From positions 1 to 15,084 of the forward strand of contig CADDZH010000117.1 of NCBI GenBank assembly GCA_902812455.1: 15,084 bases of DNA, written 5' to 3'. Every line of letters begins with the position of its first letter. Position 1 is the first letter of the stretch. The position numbers were made by a program, and so were the translations under genes. The DNA is from Chloroflexota bacterium. Lineage in GTDB: Bacteria; Chloroflexota; Ktedonobacteria; Ktedonobacterales; Ktedonobacteraceae. A model generated the notes under the pieces. It was not told the origin of the DNA, made no database searches, and saw only the letters and a program-made list of their open reading frames with translations. This document shows positions 6,117 to 13,086 of this stretch, one piece after another.

Positions 6117-8222
6117 ATGGATTCCACGACGTTCATAGAGTTTTTACGTCGTCTTTTTCATATTCGCCGCGTTGGCCCAAGCTTTGAGAACCCGCGGTAC
6201 TTACTCAAATGGTTATTCATCAGTACCTCCATAGGCCTGGTGGCAGGGGTAGGGGCGCTGGCTTTCTTCCTGGCGATCCGCTACGCAACAAATTTCTTCC
6301 TGGGATACCTGGTTGGCTATCTGCCGCCCGATCCGGCAGGCGAAGGCAGCATGGGAGTGATGCCACTCTGGCAAGCGCCCCGCGCCTGGCTCTTGCCTGC
6401 CATCACGGCCCTGGGCGGGTTGCTCTCAGGAATCATCGTCTTCAGCCTGGCTCCCGAAGCTGAGGGGCACGGCACCGACGCCGCCATCGCCGCCTTCCAC
6501 CAGGGCAAACCGATCCGCGCGCGCATCCCGCTGGTGAAACTCGTGGCCTCGGCCATCACCATCGGCTCTGGCGGCTCTGGCGGTCGTGAGGGGCCATCCG
6601 CCCAGATCAGCGCGGGGTTCGGCTCCCTGCTTGGTGGCCTGTTGCACCTGGACATCCAGGACCGGCGTATCGCTATCGCCACCGGTATCGGCTCCGGCAT
6701 CGGTGCCATCTTCCGTGCGCCGCTGGGTGGTGCGGTGCTTGCTGCCGAAATCCTCTACAAACACGATCTGGAAGTCGAGGCGATCATTCCGGCCCTCATT
6801 GCCTCCATCGTCGGCTACAGTGTCTTCGGCTCGTGGTTCGGCTGGACGCCAATTTTCGCGCCATCCGGGATCCTCGCGTTCACCGCTCCTGCGCAATTGC
6901 TCTATTATATCGTCCTGGGTCTCTTGTGCGGGCTGGTCGGCTGGCTCTACGCTCGCGGCTTCTACGGCCTGACCCATGTCTTTCATCGTTTACCTCTTCC
7001 CAACTGGTTCAAACCGGCCATTGGTGGACTGCTCGTTGGGCTGATCGGCCTGGTGCTGCCGCAGGCGCTGGGCATGGGCTATGGCTGGGTGCAGGTCGCT
7101 ATGGGGCCAGGGCTTTTTGCTCTGCCGGTCTGGGTCATTTTGCTGCTCCCGTTCGCTAAGATCGTGACAACTGGTCTTTCTATCGGCTCAGGGGGTTCCG
7201 GAGGTATTTTTGGCCCCGGCATGGTGATCGGGGCAATGGTCGGCGCCATCGTCTGGCGTATCAGCTACCATGTGTTACCCGGCGTTCCTGCTTCCCCGGC
7301 GCCGTTTGTCATTGTAGGCATGATGGCGCTCTTCGGCGGTATCGCGCATGCCCCACTCGCCGTCATGCTCATGGTGGCAGAGATGACAGGCAATCTCTCC
7401 ATGCTCGCTCCGGCTATGATCGCTGTCGGTATCTCTTCCGTCATCGTTGGGGAGGCAACCATTTATACGAGCCAGGTCGATACGCGCGCCGATTCGCCCG
7501 CTCACCGGCTCCAGCTCTCCTTCCCGCTCCTCTCGACGCTGACCGTTCGCCAGGCTATGACACCCATTCTCATCAGATTCTCCCGGCATCAAACAGTGGC
7601 GGAGGCTGAGCACCTGCTTGCCGAGCGGGCTATTGGCGGCGGCCCTGTCCTTGACGAGCGCGGGAATCTCCTGGGAGTGCTGACGATAGCCGATATCCAG
7701 CGCGTGCCTCTCGAGGAAAGAGGGCAGCGCAGCGTTGAAGATGCCATGAACCGTAATGTGCTGGTTGCCCATCCTGATGATACGCTGGATGTGGCGCTGG
7801 AACAATTGACCAGTCACCGCATCGCGTGGATGCCCGTAGTAGAGATAGGAGATGTGCCAGGAAGCAGGCGTGATATCGGGCGCATTGCTGCTCAGGATAT
7901 TATGCGAGCGTACCGTGAGACGCTCGCTAAGGGTTCCCGGCGCATGCGCGGGCTGGTCGAAGGAACGGTGATGGTTGAGGCGGACATTGAGCCTGGGATG
8001 CGGCTGGCCGGCCGCCCGCTGCGCGAGGCACACCTGCCGCCCGAAAGTCTTGTCGTCTCGATCCGGCGCCAGAACGAACTGATCTTCCCGCGAGGGAGCG
8101 CCGTGATCAGACCAGGCGATGTGGTTACATTCCTGGTCAGCCCGGAAGGGGAAGAGCGGCTGCGCGCCTACCTCGCTGAGCGTGTCGCGCCGGAGAAGCC
8201 ACCCGTCCCCGAACAGGTATGA
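6117..8222 (+). CDS. ClC family chloride channel/transporter with CBS pair and TrkA-C domain
   Basis: At 701 aa this is a ClC protein with a large cytoplasmic tail. The membrane part (about 30-450) carries GSGGSGGREGP at 150-160, with the gating glutamate E159, and GSGGSGGIFGPG near 355-368, both chloride-pathway signatures. The usual GSGIP motif reads GHGTD (117-121). In the helix after GAPLGG, where E. coli ClC has two adjacent glutamates, this protein reads AAEILYKHD, so the inner proton glutamate appears to be isoleucine. That may mean channel rather than Cl-/H+ exchange behaviour. Residues about 475-600 form two CBS domains (VRQAMTP, VEDAMNR), which usually bind adenine nucleotides. About 615-690 resembles a TrkA-C domain (GMRLAGRPLREAHLPP). 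It lies downstream of tetR and overlaps the next small ORF by ATGA. Confidence 0.93.
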   Translation: MDSTTFIEFLRRLFHIRRVGPSFENPRYLLKWLFISTSIGLVAGVGALAFFLAIRYATNFFLGYLVGYLPPDPAGEGSMGVMPLWQAPRAWLLPAITALGGLLSGIIVFSLAPEAEGHGTDAAIAAFHQGKPIRARIPLVKLVASAITIGSGGSGGREGPSAQISAGFGSLLGGLLHLDIQDRRIAIATGIGSGIGAIFRAPLGGAVLAAEILYKHDLEVEAIIPALIASIVGYSVFGSWFGWTPIFAPSGILAFTAPAQLLYYIVLGLLCGLVGWLYARGFYGLTHVFHRLPLPNWFKPAIGGLLVGLIGLVLPQALGMGYGWVQVAMGPGLFALPVWVILLLPFAKIVTTGLSIGSGGSGGIFGPGMVIGAMVGAIVWRISYHVLPGVPASPAPFVIVGMMALFGGIAHAPLAVMLMVAEMTGNLSMLAPAMIAVGISSVIVGEATIYTSQVDTRADSPAHRLQLSFPLLSTLTVRQAMTPILIRFSRHQTVAEAEHLLAERAIGGGPVLDERGNLLGVLTIADIQRVPLEERGQRSVEDAMNRNVLVAHPDDTLDVALEQLTSHRIAWMPVVEIGDVPGSRRDIGRIAAQDIMRAYRETLAKGSRRMRGLVEGTVMVEADIEPGMRLAGRPLREAHLPPESLVVSIRRQNELIFPRGSAVIRPGDVVTFLVSPEGEERLRAYLAERVAPEKPPVPEQV

Positions 8223-8557
8223 GGACAATGAAAGTTTTCGCCAACCTTCGACGTGATGTCAGCTTTCTGCTGCTTGCGCTGGTGCTTGCAGGTGCGATAG
8301 CTTTGGCGCTCTTCAGCGTAGGTACAGCCATGAAGAGCCAGGAAGCGACGAGTGGAGCAGCAACGCATGCAACTATCAAGACAGTGCCTATGCGCGTCTA
8401 TCGCCTAGCCCGCGCCCACTACCGGTTACAACTGCAACCTGCTCATCAAACCGTATCATATGCTTCATTGGCTTGCTCCTTCCAATACCTGGCAAGTTGG
8501 TTGGTCTGGATGATATCCTTCCACATGGATATGCATCTTAGATTTCAGCTAGAATAG
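8219..8557 (+). CDS. Small single-helix membrane protein, possibly decayed at its C-terminus
   Basis: The 112-aa frame starts in an ATGA overlap with the ClC stop codon, which suggests translational coupling; ATG 8228 is an in-frame alternative. Residues about 14-35 (SFLLLALVLAGAIALALF) form one hydrophobic helix near the N-terminus. The rest has no motif I recognise, and beyond about residue 60 the composition looks less like a normal protein, so the original gene may be cut short. Function unknown. Confidence 0.45.
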   Translation: MRTMKVFANLRRDVSFLLLALVLAGAIALALFSVGTAMKSQEATSGAATHATIKTVPMRVYRLARAHYRLQLQPAHQTVSYASLACSFQYLASWLVWMISFHMDMHLRFQLE

Positions 8558-8596
8558 CTACCTGGCACCGGCTCATGCAGAGCACGCAGCGCTCCA

Positions 8597-8783
8597 TCAA
8601 GCTCTGCCTGCTCTCTGCTTTGGCAACCCATGCTCGAAGCAGTAGTAGAGTGTCTGGTAGGGCTGCCGGAACGCCCTGACCTCCTCTCGCACCTCTTCTG
8701 GCACCACCCGCTCGACCAGGACGCGGGCGATGAAAGTGGCGAGAGCATCAGACCCTGCTCTCGGTAAGGCTCCAGGACGACAA
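8597..8783 (-). pseudogene. Possible remnant of an unidentified gene (3' end only)
   Basis: On the minus strand a frame ending at TGA 8599-8597 reads like real protein: SDALATFIARVLVERVVPE, then EVREEVRAFRQPYQTLYYCF, then EHGLPKQRAGRA. It has no start codon and runs upstream into the palindrome at 8784-8811, so it looks like the tail of a gene broken there. The family is not recognised. It could also be chance. Confidence 0.3.
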
Positions 8784-8811
8784 GTAGGACACCCCTTGCG
8801 GGTGTCCCTAC
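8784..8811. repeat. CTTGC-loop GTAGG palindrome
   Basis: GGACACCC (8787-8794), loop CTTGC and GGGTGTCC (8800-8807) form a perfect 8-bp stem, bounded by GTAGG-type ends (GTA on the left, CTAC on the right). Confidence 0.8.
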
Positions 8812-8840
8812 CCTAGACGAATCGGGTTGCACCGTCCAGA

Positions 8841-8868
8841 GTAGGGACAGGGCTTGCCCCTGTCCTGG
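8841..8868. repeat. CTTGC-loop GTAGGG palindrome
   Basis: GGACAGGG (8845-8852), loop CTTGC and CCCTGTCC (8858-8865) form a perfect 8-bp stem preceded by GTAG. It is the same family as 8784-8811, only 30 bp away. Confidence 0.8.
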
Positions 8869-9070
8869 TTCTCCTTCAGGATATCACCTTGGAGAAATGT
8901 GCTGCTCTCTCGCTCGCTCAAGATGGTTTGTCCTTCTTTTTTTTGCCGAGGCCAAAATGATACACTGGAAGAAATGAGAGCAAGAAGATCAACGACCACA
9001 TGGAAAGGATGTGTACCAGGAATTCCATGCCTGCAATGGAGAGACCCTGGCTCAGCAAGCGGAGGATCAC

Positions 9071-11551
9071 ATGAAAGAAACACTCGTCCTGGCAGGACTA
9101 GAACGCCGCAAAGAAGATTACGAACTCATCACCGGGCATGCGCGCTATGTGGATGATGTGAAAATCCCTCAGAATCGTCCTGCACTGTTGCACATGGTCG
9201 TGGTGCGCAGTCCCTATGCCCATGCACGCATCAAAGACATCAACCTTGAAGCGGCTCGTGCGTTCCCTGGCGTTGTTGCGGCCTTCAGTGGAGCAGAACT
9301 GGTAAGGGATATGCCCACACTTGAACTGATCACTACGTTACCCGGTCTCAAGGTGCCGGAGCGACGACCATTGGCAGTTGATCGCGTGCGCTACGTAGGG
9401 GACCCGCTGGCGGTCGTCCTGGCAGAGGAGCGCTCTATTGCCGAGGATGCGCGTGAGCTGGTCGAGGTCGACTATGAAGTGTTGCCTGCCGTGATTGATC
9501 CAGAGGCAGCACTTGCGCCGGATGCTCCACTTCTTTATGAGGAACTTGGCTCAAACGTCGCCATTCAGTTAGCAAGTGGAGGTGGTGACATTGAGGCCGC
9601 CTTTAAGCAGGCAGGCGATATTGTTCGCCTGCGGGTCGTCAACCAGCGCGTGGCGCCCAGTTCCCTGGAGGGGCGTGCCTGCCTGTTCGATTTTGACCCA
9701 GCCAGCGGCCAGCTCACGGCCTGGCTCTCTTCCCAGACGATCTACCAGGCGCAGCGTCTACTGGCATCTGCCCTGGGTCTTGAGCGTCACAAGATTCGCA
9801 TTTGCGCTGCGCACGTCGGAGGTGGTTTTGGAGCGAAGGTGGGCATCAGCGGGGAGGAGATTGTCGCAGCCGCGCTTGCAATGAAGTACGGGCGACCGGT
9901 CAAGTGGATTGAAACCCGCAGTGAGAATCTGCAGGCTCAGACCCATGGGCGTGGGCAAGTGAACTACATCGAGGCGGCTGTGCAGAAGGATGGACGGCTT
10001 CTTGGCCTGAAAGTGCGTACCGTCGCCGACTTTGGGGCTTTCCTGGCCTACACCACGCCGATCTCGCCCAATACGACGGCGCGCATGCTCAATGGGCCCT
10101 ACCAGATCCAGGCGCTGGACTTCCAGGCCGTGGGCGTGTTTACCAATACGGTGCCGACGGCAGCATACCGGGGAGCAGGACGGCCCGAAGCAACCTATCT
10201 GCTAGAACGAACAATGGACCGTATTGCCCACCGGTTGCACCTGGACCCTGCGGAGGTGCGCCGTCGCAACCTGGTTGCCCCAGATGCTTTTCCCTATCGC
10301 ACCGTTCATGGAGCGCTTTACGATAGCGGGAACTATCAGGCGGCCCTCGAACGAGCGCTGGAACTCTCCGACTATGCAGGCTGGCGCGCAAAGCAGCAGG
10401 AGCGGCGTAAGGCGCAAAGCAACTCGCTTCTCGGTATTGGCCTCTCTACCTTTGTAGAAATATCCGGTGGCCCCTTTGGCCCAACAGGACCCGGCATTCC
10501 ACAGGACGCAGCCACCGTGCGCATCCGGCGTGATGGGACTATTCTGGTGCAGAGCGGAGTAGCACATAACGGCCAGGGACACTTTACGGCTTTTGCCCAG
10601 ATTGCCGCTCAGACCTTTGATCTGCCAGGCTCGCAGATCGAGGTGCAGATGAATGACACCTCATTGCCAGCCTACAGTATTGGCACCTTTGGCAGCCGCA
10701 CGGTGCAGATAGGCGGCGTGGCCGTCCTGCTGGCGGCTCAAGCTGTACGGGAGAAAGCGCTGCAGGCCGCGGCACGGTTGTTGGAAGCTGCGCCAGCAGA
10801 TCTGGAAATGATCAGTGGACAGGTGAGGGTGCGCGGAGTACCGGGGCGGGCAATCAGCCTGGGCGAACTCGCACGCCAGGTGGAAGAGCAGCCCGACCTG
10901 ATTGAACACGAGCCGCCTGACCCCATAAATGGCACCCCGATCGCAGGCCTGGCCGCGTGGCGCGAATTCTCTCCGTCAGGCCCGACGTTCTCCTCCGGTG
11001 CCCATGTAGCTGTTGTTGAGGTAGAAATGGAGACCGGGGAGGTGCGCGTTCTCAGCTACGTGGCTGTGGACGATTGCGGGCGAATCCTCAACTCCTATCT
11101 GACCGAGGCGCAGGTGCATGGCGGTCTTGCCCAGGGAATTGGACAGGCGCTCTATGAAGAGGCGATCTACGATCAGGATGGGCAGCCACTCGCCGGGACA
11201 CTCATGGACTATACCCTGCCGATTGCTGAGCAGATACCAGGCTTGGTGGTCGATGCTATCGAGACGCCCTCTCCTCTCAACCCGCTAGGAGCCAAAGGCG
11301 TTGGCGAAGCAGGCTGTATCGGTGGCCCCCCGACTATCGTCAATGCCGTCGTGGATGCCCTTGCCCTGCTTGGTATCGAGATGATTGATATGCCACTACG
11401 CCCCGAGAAGGTCTGGGCACTCGTGCAGGCAGCGCGCCAGGGGGAACTGCAACGAGTTGATCCATTGCCACCAGCCTTTTTTGGCGCGGCACCCAGTCCA
11501 AAGCCGGTGGAGACGAGCAATCAGGGAAGCGCCAGTTCGGTGGATGTATGA
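9071..11551 (+). CDS. Xanthine dehydrogenase/CO dehydrogenase family molybdopterin-binding large subunit (form II CoxL-like)
   Basis: This 826-aa protein is the catalytic molybdenum-cofactor subunit of the xanthine oxidase family. Visible motifs in order: TGHARYVDDV at 21-30, VGGGFGAK at 249-256, AYRGAGR at 365-371, SGVAHNGQGH at 495-504 and GAKGVGEAG at 740-748 with the catalytic glutamate E746. AYRGAGR is the active-site loop of so-called form II CoxL proteins. True aerobic CO dehydrogenase (form I) has AYxCSFR, so CO is not the assured substrate; other hydroxylations of aldehydes or heterocycles are possible. The partner FAD and 2Fe-2S subunits are not in this window, which is unusual. The start at 9071 has CGGAGG about 7 bp upstream; an in-frame ATG at 9011 lacks an RBS. 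The truncated M42 gene starts 27 bp after the stop. Confidence 0.92.
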   Translation: MKETLVLAGLERRKEDYELITGHARYVDDVKIPQNRPALLHMVVVRSPYAHARIKDINLEAARAFPGVVAAFSGAELVRDMPTLELITTLPGLKVPERRPLAVDRVRYVGDPLAVVLAEERSIAEDARELVEVDYEVLPAVIDPEAALAPDAPLLYEELGSNVAIQLASGGGDIEAAFKQAGDIVRLRVVNQRVAPSSLEGRACLFDFDPASGQLTAWLSSQTIYQAQRLLASALGLERHKIRICAAHVGGGFGAKVGISGEEIVAAALAMKYGRPVKWIETRSENLQAQTHGRGQVNYIEAAVQKDGRLLGLKVRTVADFGAFLAYTTPISPNTTARMLNGPYQIQALDFQAVGVFTNTVPTAAYRGAGRPEATYLLERTMDRIAHRLHLDPAEVRRRNLVAPDAFPYRTVHGALYDSGNYQAALERALELSDYAGWRAKQQERRKAQSNSLLGIGLSTFVEISGGPFGPTGPGIPQDAATVRIRRDGTILVQSGVAHNGQGHFTAFAQIAAQTFDLPGSQIEVQMNDTSLPAYSIGTFGSRTVQIGGVAVLLAAQAVREKALQAAARLLEAAPADLEMISGQVRVRGVPGRAISLGELARQVEEQPDLIEHEPPDPINGTPIAGLAAWREFSPSGPTFSSGAHVAVVEVEMETGEVRVLSYVAVDDCGRILNSYLTEAQVHGGLAQGIGQALYEEAIYDQDGQPLAGTLMDYTLPIAEQIPGLVVDAIETPSPLNPLGAKGVGEAGCIGGPPTIVNAVVDALALLGIEMIDMPLRPEKVWALVQAARQGELQRVDPLPPAFFGAAPSPKPVETSNQGSASSVDV

Positions 11552-11578
11552 TGGTTGAGCAGAAAGTTGGAGTCCAAC

Positions 11579-11812
11579 ATGCCAGAAGACCATGACCTAC
11601 TGAATGCCCTGCGCCACGACCTGGCCGCACTCAGCGCTCTACACGCTCCACCAGGCGCCGAACAACCTGTTATCGCACGCCTGCGCGATCTCTTTACTCC
11701 CCTGGTTGATAGCGCCAGCATGGATCACATAGGCAACCTTACGGCGACGCGTGAGGGGCCACCAGACAGGCTTCTACCCCATCATCTGTATGGGGGTAGC
11801 GTACATAGCTAG
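11579..11812 (+). pseudogene. Truncated M42 family aminopeptidase (N-terminal fragment)
   Basis: Residues 1-63 (MPEDHDLLNALRHDLAALSA, then LHAPPGAEQPVIARLRDLF, ending SMDHIGNLTATREGPP) fit the N-terminus of M42 aminopeptidases. Those are di-metal enzymes of about 350 aa whose first metal motif (AHTDEIG type) follows shortly after this point. Here the frame instead runs into a CTACCCC...GGGGTAG hairpin and stops after 77 codons, so all metal ligands are missing. It cannot be an active peptidase. ATG 11579 was preferred over an in-frame TTG at 11555. Confidence 0.65.
11774..11799. repeat. CTACCCC/GGGGTAG hairpin at the M42 break point
   Basis: CTACCCCAT (11774-11782) pairs with ATGGGGGTAG (11790-11799) with one bulged G. 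Its ends match the GTAGGGG ends of the other palindromes, and it lies exactly where M42 similarity seems to end. Confidence 0.55.
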
Positions 11813-11815
11813 TAG

Positions 11816-12067
11816 TCAATAACAACCGATCGGCTTGCGCGCCGCCTCTTGCAACTCCAGTGCATTGTCATGATGATCTCTACCGGTACTTTGTTGACGC
11901 AGGAAAGGACGCTTCCTTTTTGTGTTGCTGTGGCTTGGTCTTGCCTGGATTCTTCGTGCTTCACTGACAGCACCCACTAGCTCTCGTTTGAGGAAAAATC
12001 CGCTGGCAACAAAGTACCGGTAGAACCTGACTGAGAAGCTGTGCCGTTCCATAGAAGCCGGCAGCAT
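11816..12067 (-). CDS. Small ORF of unknown function, possibly a gene remnant
   Basis: The 83-aa frame (MLPASMERHSFSVRFYRYFV at the start, a basic middle KRKRP, end ARKPIGCY) has a weak GGGGA 8 bp before its ATG. The 18-bp inverted repeat at 11879-11896/12007-12024 lies wholly inside it and codes for YRYFVA and QQSTGRD. No family recognised. It may be the inside of a small mobile element or a decayed gene. Confidence 0.3.
   Translation of the reverse strand: MLPASMERHSFSVRFYRYFVASGFFLKRELVGAVSEARRIQARPSHSNTKRKRPFLRQQSTGRDHHDNALELQEAARKPIGCY
11879..12024. repeat. 146-bp segment bounded by an 18-bp perfect inverted repeat
   Basis: The arms are identical in inverse orientation over 18 bp, and the match stops at 11878/12025 and at 11897/12006. 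The size and layout fit a MITE or the termini of a small element. No target-site duplication was identified. Confidence 0.65.
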
Positions 12068-12159
12068 GATTCATCCCCAGTGTAGAGAAATACTTTCCTG
12101 CTTTCAGAGAAGAGTGCAAACAGCAAAAGGGGTTCACTCCAAACACAAAACTGTCATGC

Positions 12160-12188
12160 TTGTGCTGCGTAGGTAGGTATGCTATGCT
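12160..12188 (+). promoter_or_regulatory. Candidate promoter of the restriction module
   Basis: TTGTGC and TATGCT are separated by 17 bp and lie about 50 bp before the start of the 46-aa ORF. The match to consensus is partial at both boxes. Confidence 0.4.
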
Positions 12189-12244
12189 AGGCTCTGCAAG
12201 ACACCTCAGTGTTCTATGCTTAAATCAGTGGAGAGCATGCCAGG

Positions 12245-12385
12245 ATGCGTTTGGATGACTATATAGATAAAGATGTTGCTTATTTTATCGGGTTGCTCAT
12301 GGGGCGTGGAACGATCATTGGTAGCGACCGGCAGATTACGATTGAATTTCCACATTCTTCGCTTGGGGACGCTGCGGAGGAGTAG
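12245..12385 (+). CDS. 46-aa ORF leading the restriction module, LAGLIDADG-like pattern
   Basis: The peptide begins MRLDDYIDKDVAYFIGLLMG, continues RGTIIGSDRQITIEFPHSS and ends LGDAAEE. GGAGAG lies 9 bp before the ATG, and its last codons GAGGAG form the RBS of the next gene, whose ATG comes 3 bp after the stop, so the two are translationally coupled. AYFIGLLMGRGTI resembles one half of a LAGLIDADG motif (yfiGLlxgDGti), but the aspartate is replaced by arginine and the rest of that domain is missing. It does not look like a helix-turn-helix controller (C) protein. It may be a small regulatory or accessory protein, or a truncated remnant. Confidence 0.55.
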   Translation: MRLDDYIDKDVAYFIGLLMGRGTIIGSDRQITIEFPHSSLGDAAEE

Positions 12386-12388
12386 TGT

Positions 12389-13084
12389 ATGAGTTTTACA
12401 GATCGGCTTGTTCAGGCAGATACCGTTGTGAGAGTGCTGGCCGAGCACATCTGGAATGTTGCTCCGTGCGCTGGACGCCTCATTATTGTCCCCTATGGCT
12501 ATGAAACGCATGTCCCGGATGTGGTTCGCCAACAAATGCGGTTTGTACACACAACGACAACTCGCTATGTTCGGTTTACCCCCGACTTCTTCACGCTTGA
12601 TCGCCAGCATCCTGAGAGGATGTACTTGTTGGAGTACAAAGTGAGCCAGACCCCTATATACAGCGCAAACCGCATTGCAGCAATTGGCTCTGCTGCGAAC
12701 ATCCCTGCTCTTCGCTGGCAGGATGCCGGGCAGATGGAGGCCGACGCATACGACAACTACGATGCGCTCCACACCCTGGGTGTCCATGTGGTGATACTCT
12801 ACTACTGCGCCTATCATGAGCGGCTGCTATTATGTGATTATATTGAGAGGCTGCGCATACTGCATCGAGACCAGGTCACCACCCAAACGACTCGTGGCAG
12901 CCGTACCCCATTTGTCAACTTTGATGCACGTTCTATGCGTACGCTTGACGTGTTTTTGCGGGAGGAACATGGGATCGTGATCGACCCGGCGACTTATACA
13001 AGCACGCTTCAGGTATTGGCCAGCGTATTGCCCATCCAGCACCACGAGAACTCACCGTTGCATTCAAGTAACCGGCAGAGGTAA
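12389..13084 (+). CDS. Putative type II restriction endonuclease, PD-(D/E)xK fold
   Basis: This 231-aa protein has TPDFFT with P65-D66, then 15 residues later LLEYKV with E82-Y83-K84. This is the PD...ExK spacing of restriction nucleases, with hydrophobic beta strands around it (MYLLEYK). No close family is recognised, so the assignment rests on this motif and on its partner: a DNA methyltransferase gene lies tail to tail with 2 bp between stop codons. The expected product cuts unmethylated DNA at the site protected by that methyltransferase; the site is not predictable. The start has GGAGGAG 7 bp upstream, inside the 46-aa ORF. The alternative is a PD-(D/E)xK nuclease with another role. Confidence 0.65.
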   Translation: MSFTDRLVQADTVVRVLAEHIWNVAPCAGRLIIVPYGYETHVPDVVRQQMRFVHTTTTRYVRFTPDFFTLDRQHPERMYLLEYKVSQTPIYSANRIAAIGSAANIPALRWQDAGQMEADAYDNYDALHTLGVHVVILYYCAYHERLLLCDYIERLRILHRDQVTTQTTRGSRTPFVNFDARSMRTLDVFLREEHGIVIDPATYTSTLQVLASVLPIQHHENSPLHSSNRQR

Positions 13085-13086
13085 TG

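Larger units (their letters stand above)
8558..9070. other. Repeat-rich gap with an eroded minus-strand frame
   Basis: This 513-bp stretch contains no intact gene. It holds a minus-strand coding-like fragment (8597-8783), two CTTGC-loop palindromes and a T-run at about 8935-8945. The only other item seen is the leader of the oxidoreductase gene. No convincing promoter hexamers were found. Confidence 0.6.
11813..12244. other. Gap with an 18-bp perfect inverted repeat and candidate promoter
   Basis: TCTACCGGTACTTTGTTG (11879-11896) and CAACAAAGTACCGGTAGA (12007-12024) are perfect inverted copies 110 bp apart. Near the right end TTGTGC (12160-12165), 17 bp and TATGCT (12183-12188) form a candidate promoter for the R-M module. 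Apart from the doubtful small minus-strand frame, no gene is seen. Confidence 0.6.

Noticed and set aside
7275..8228. 317-codon minus-strand frame
   Set aside because: It is antisense to the CBS/TrkA-C half of the ClC gene and has no recognisable domain or RBS.
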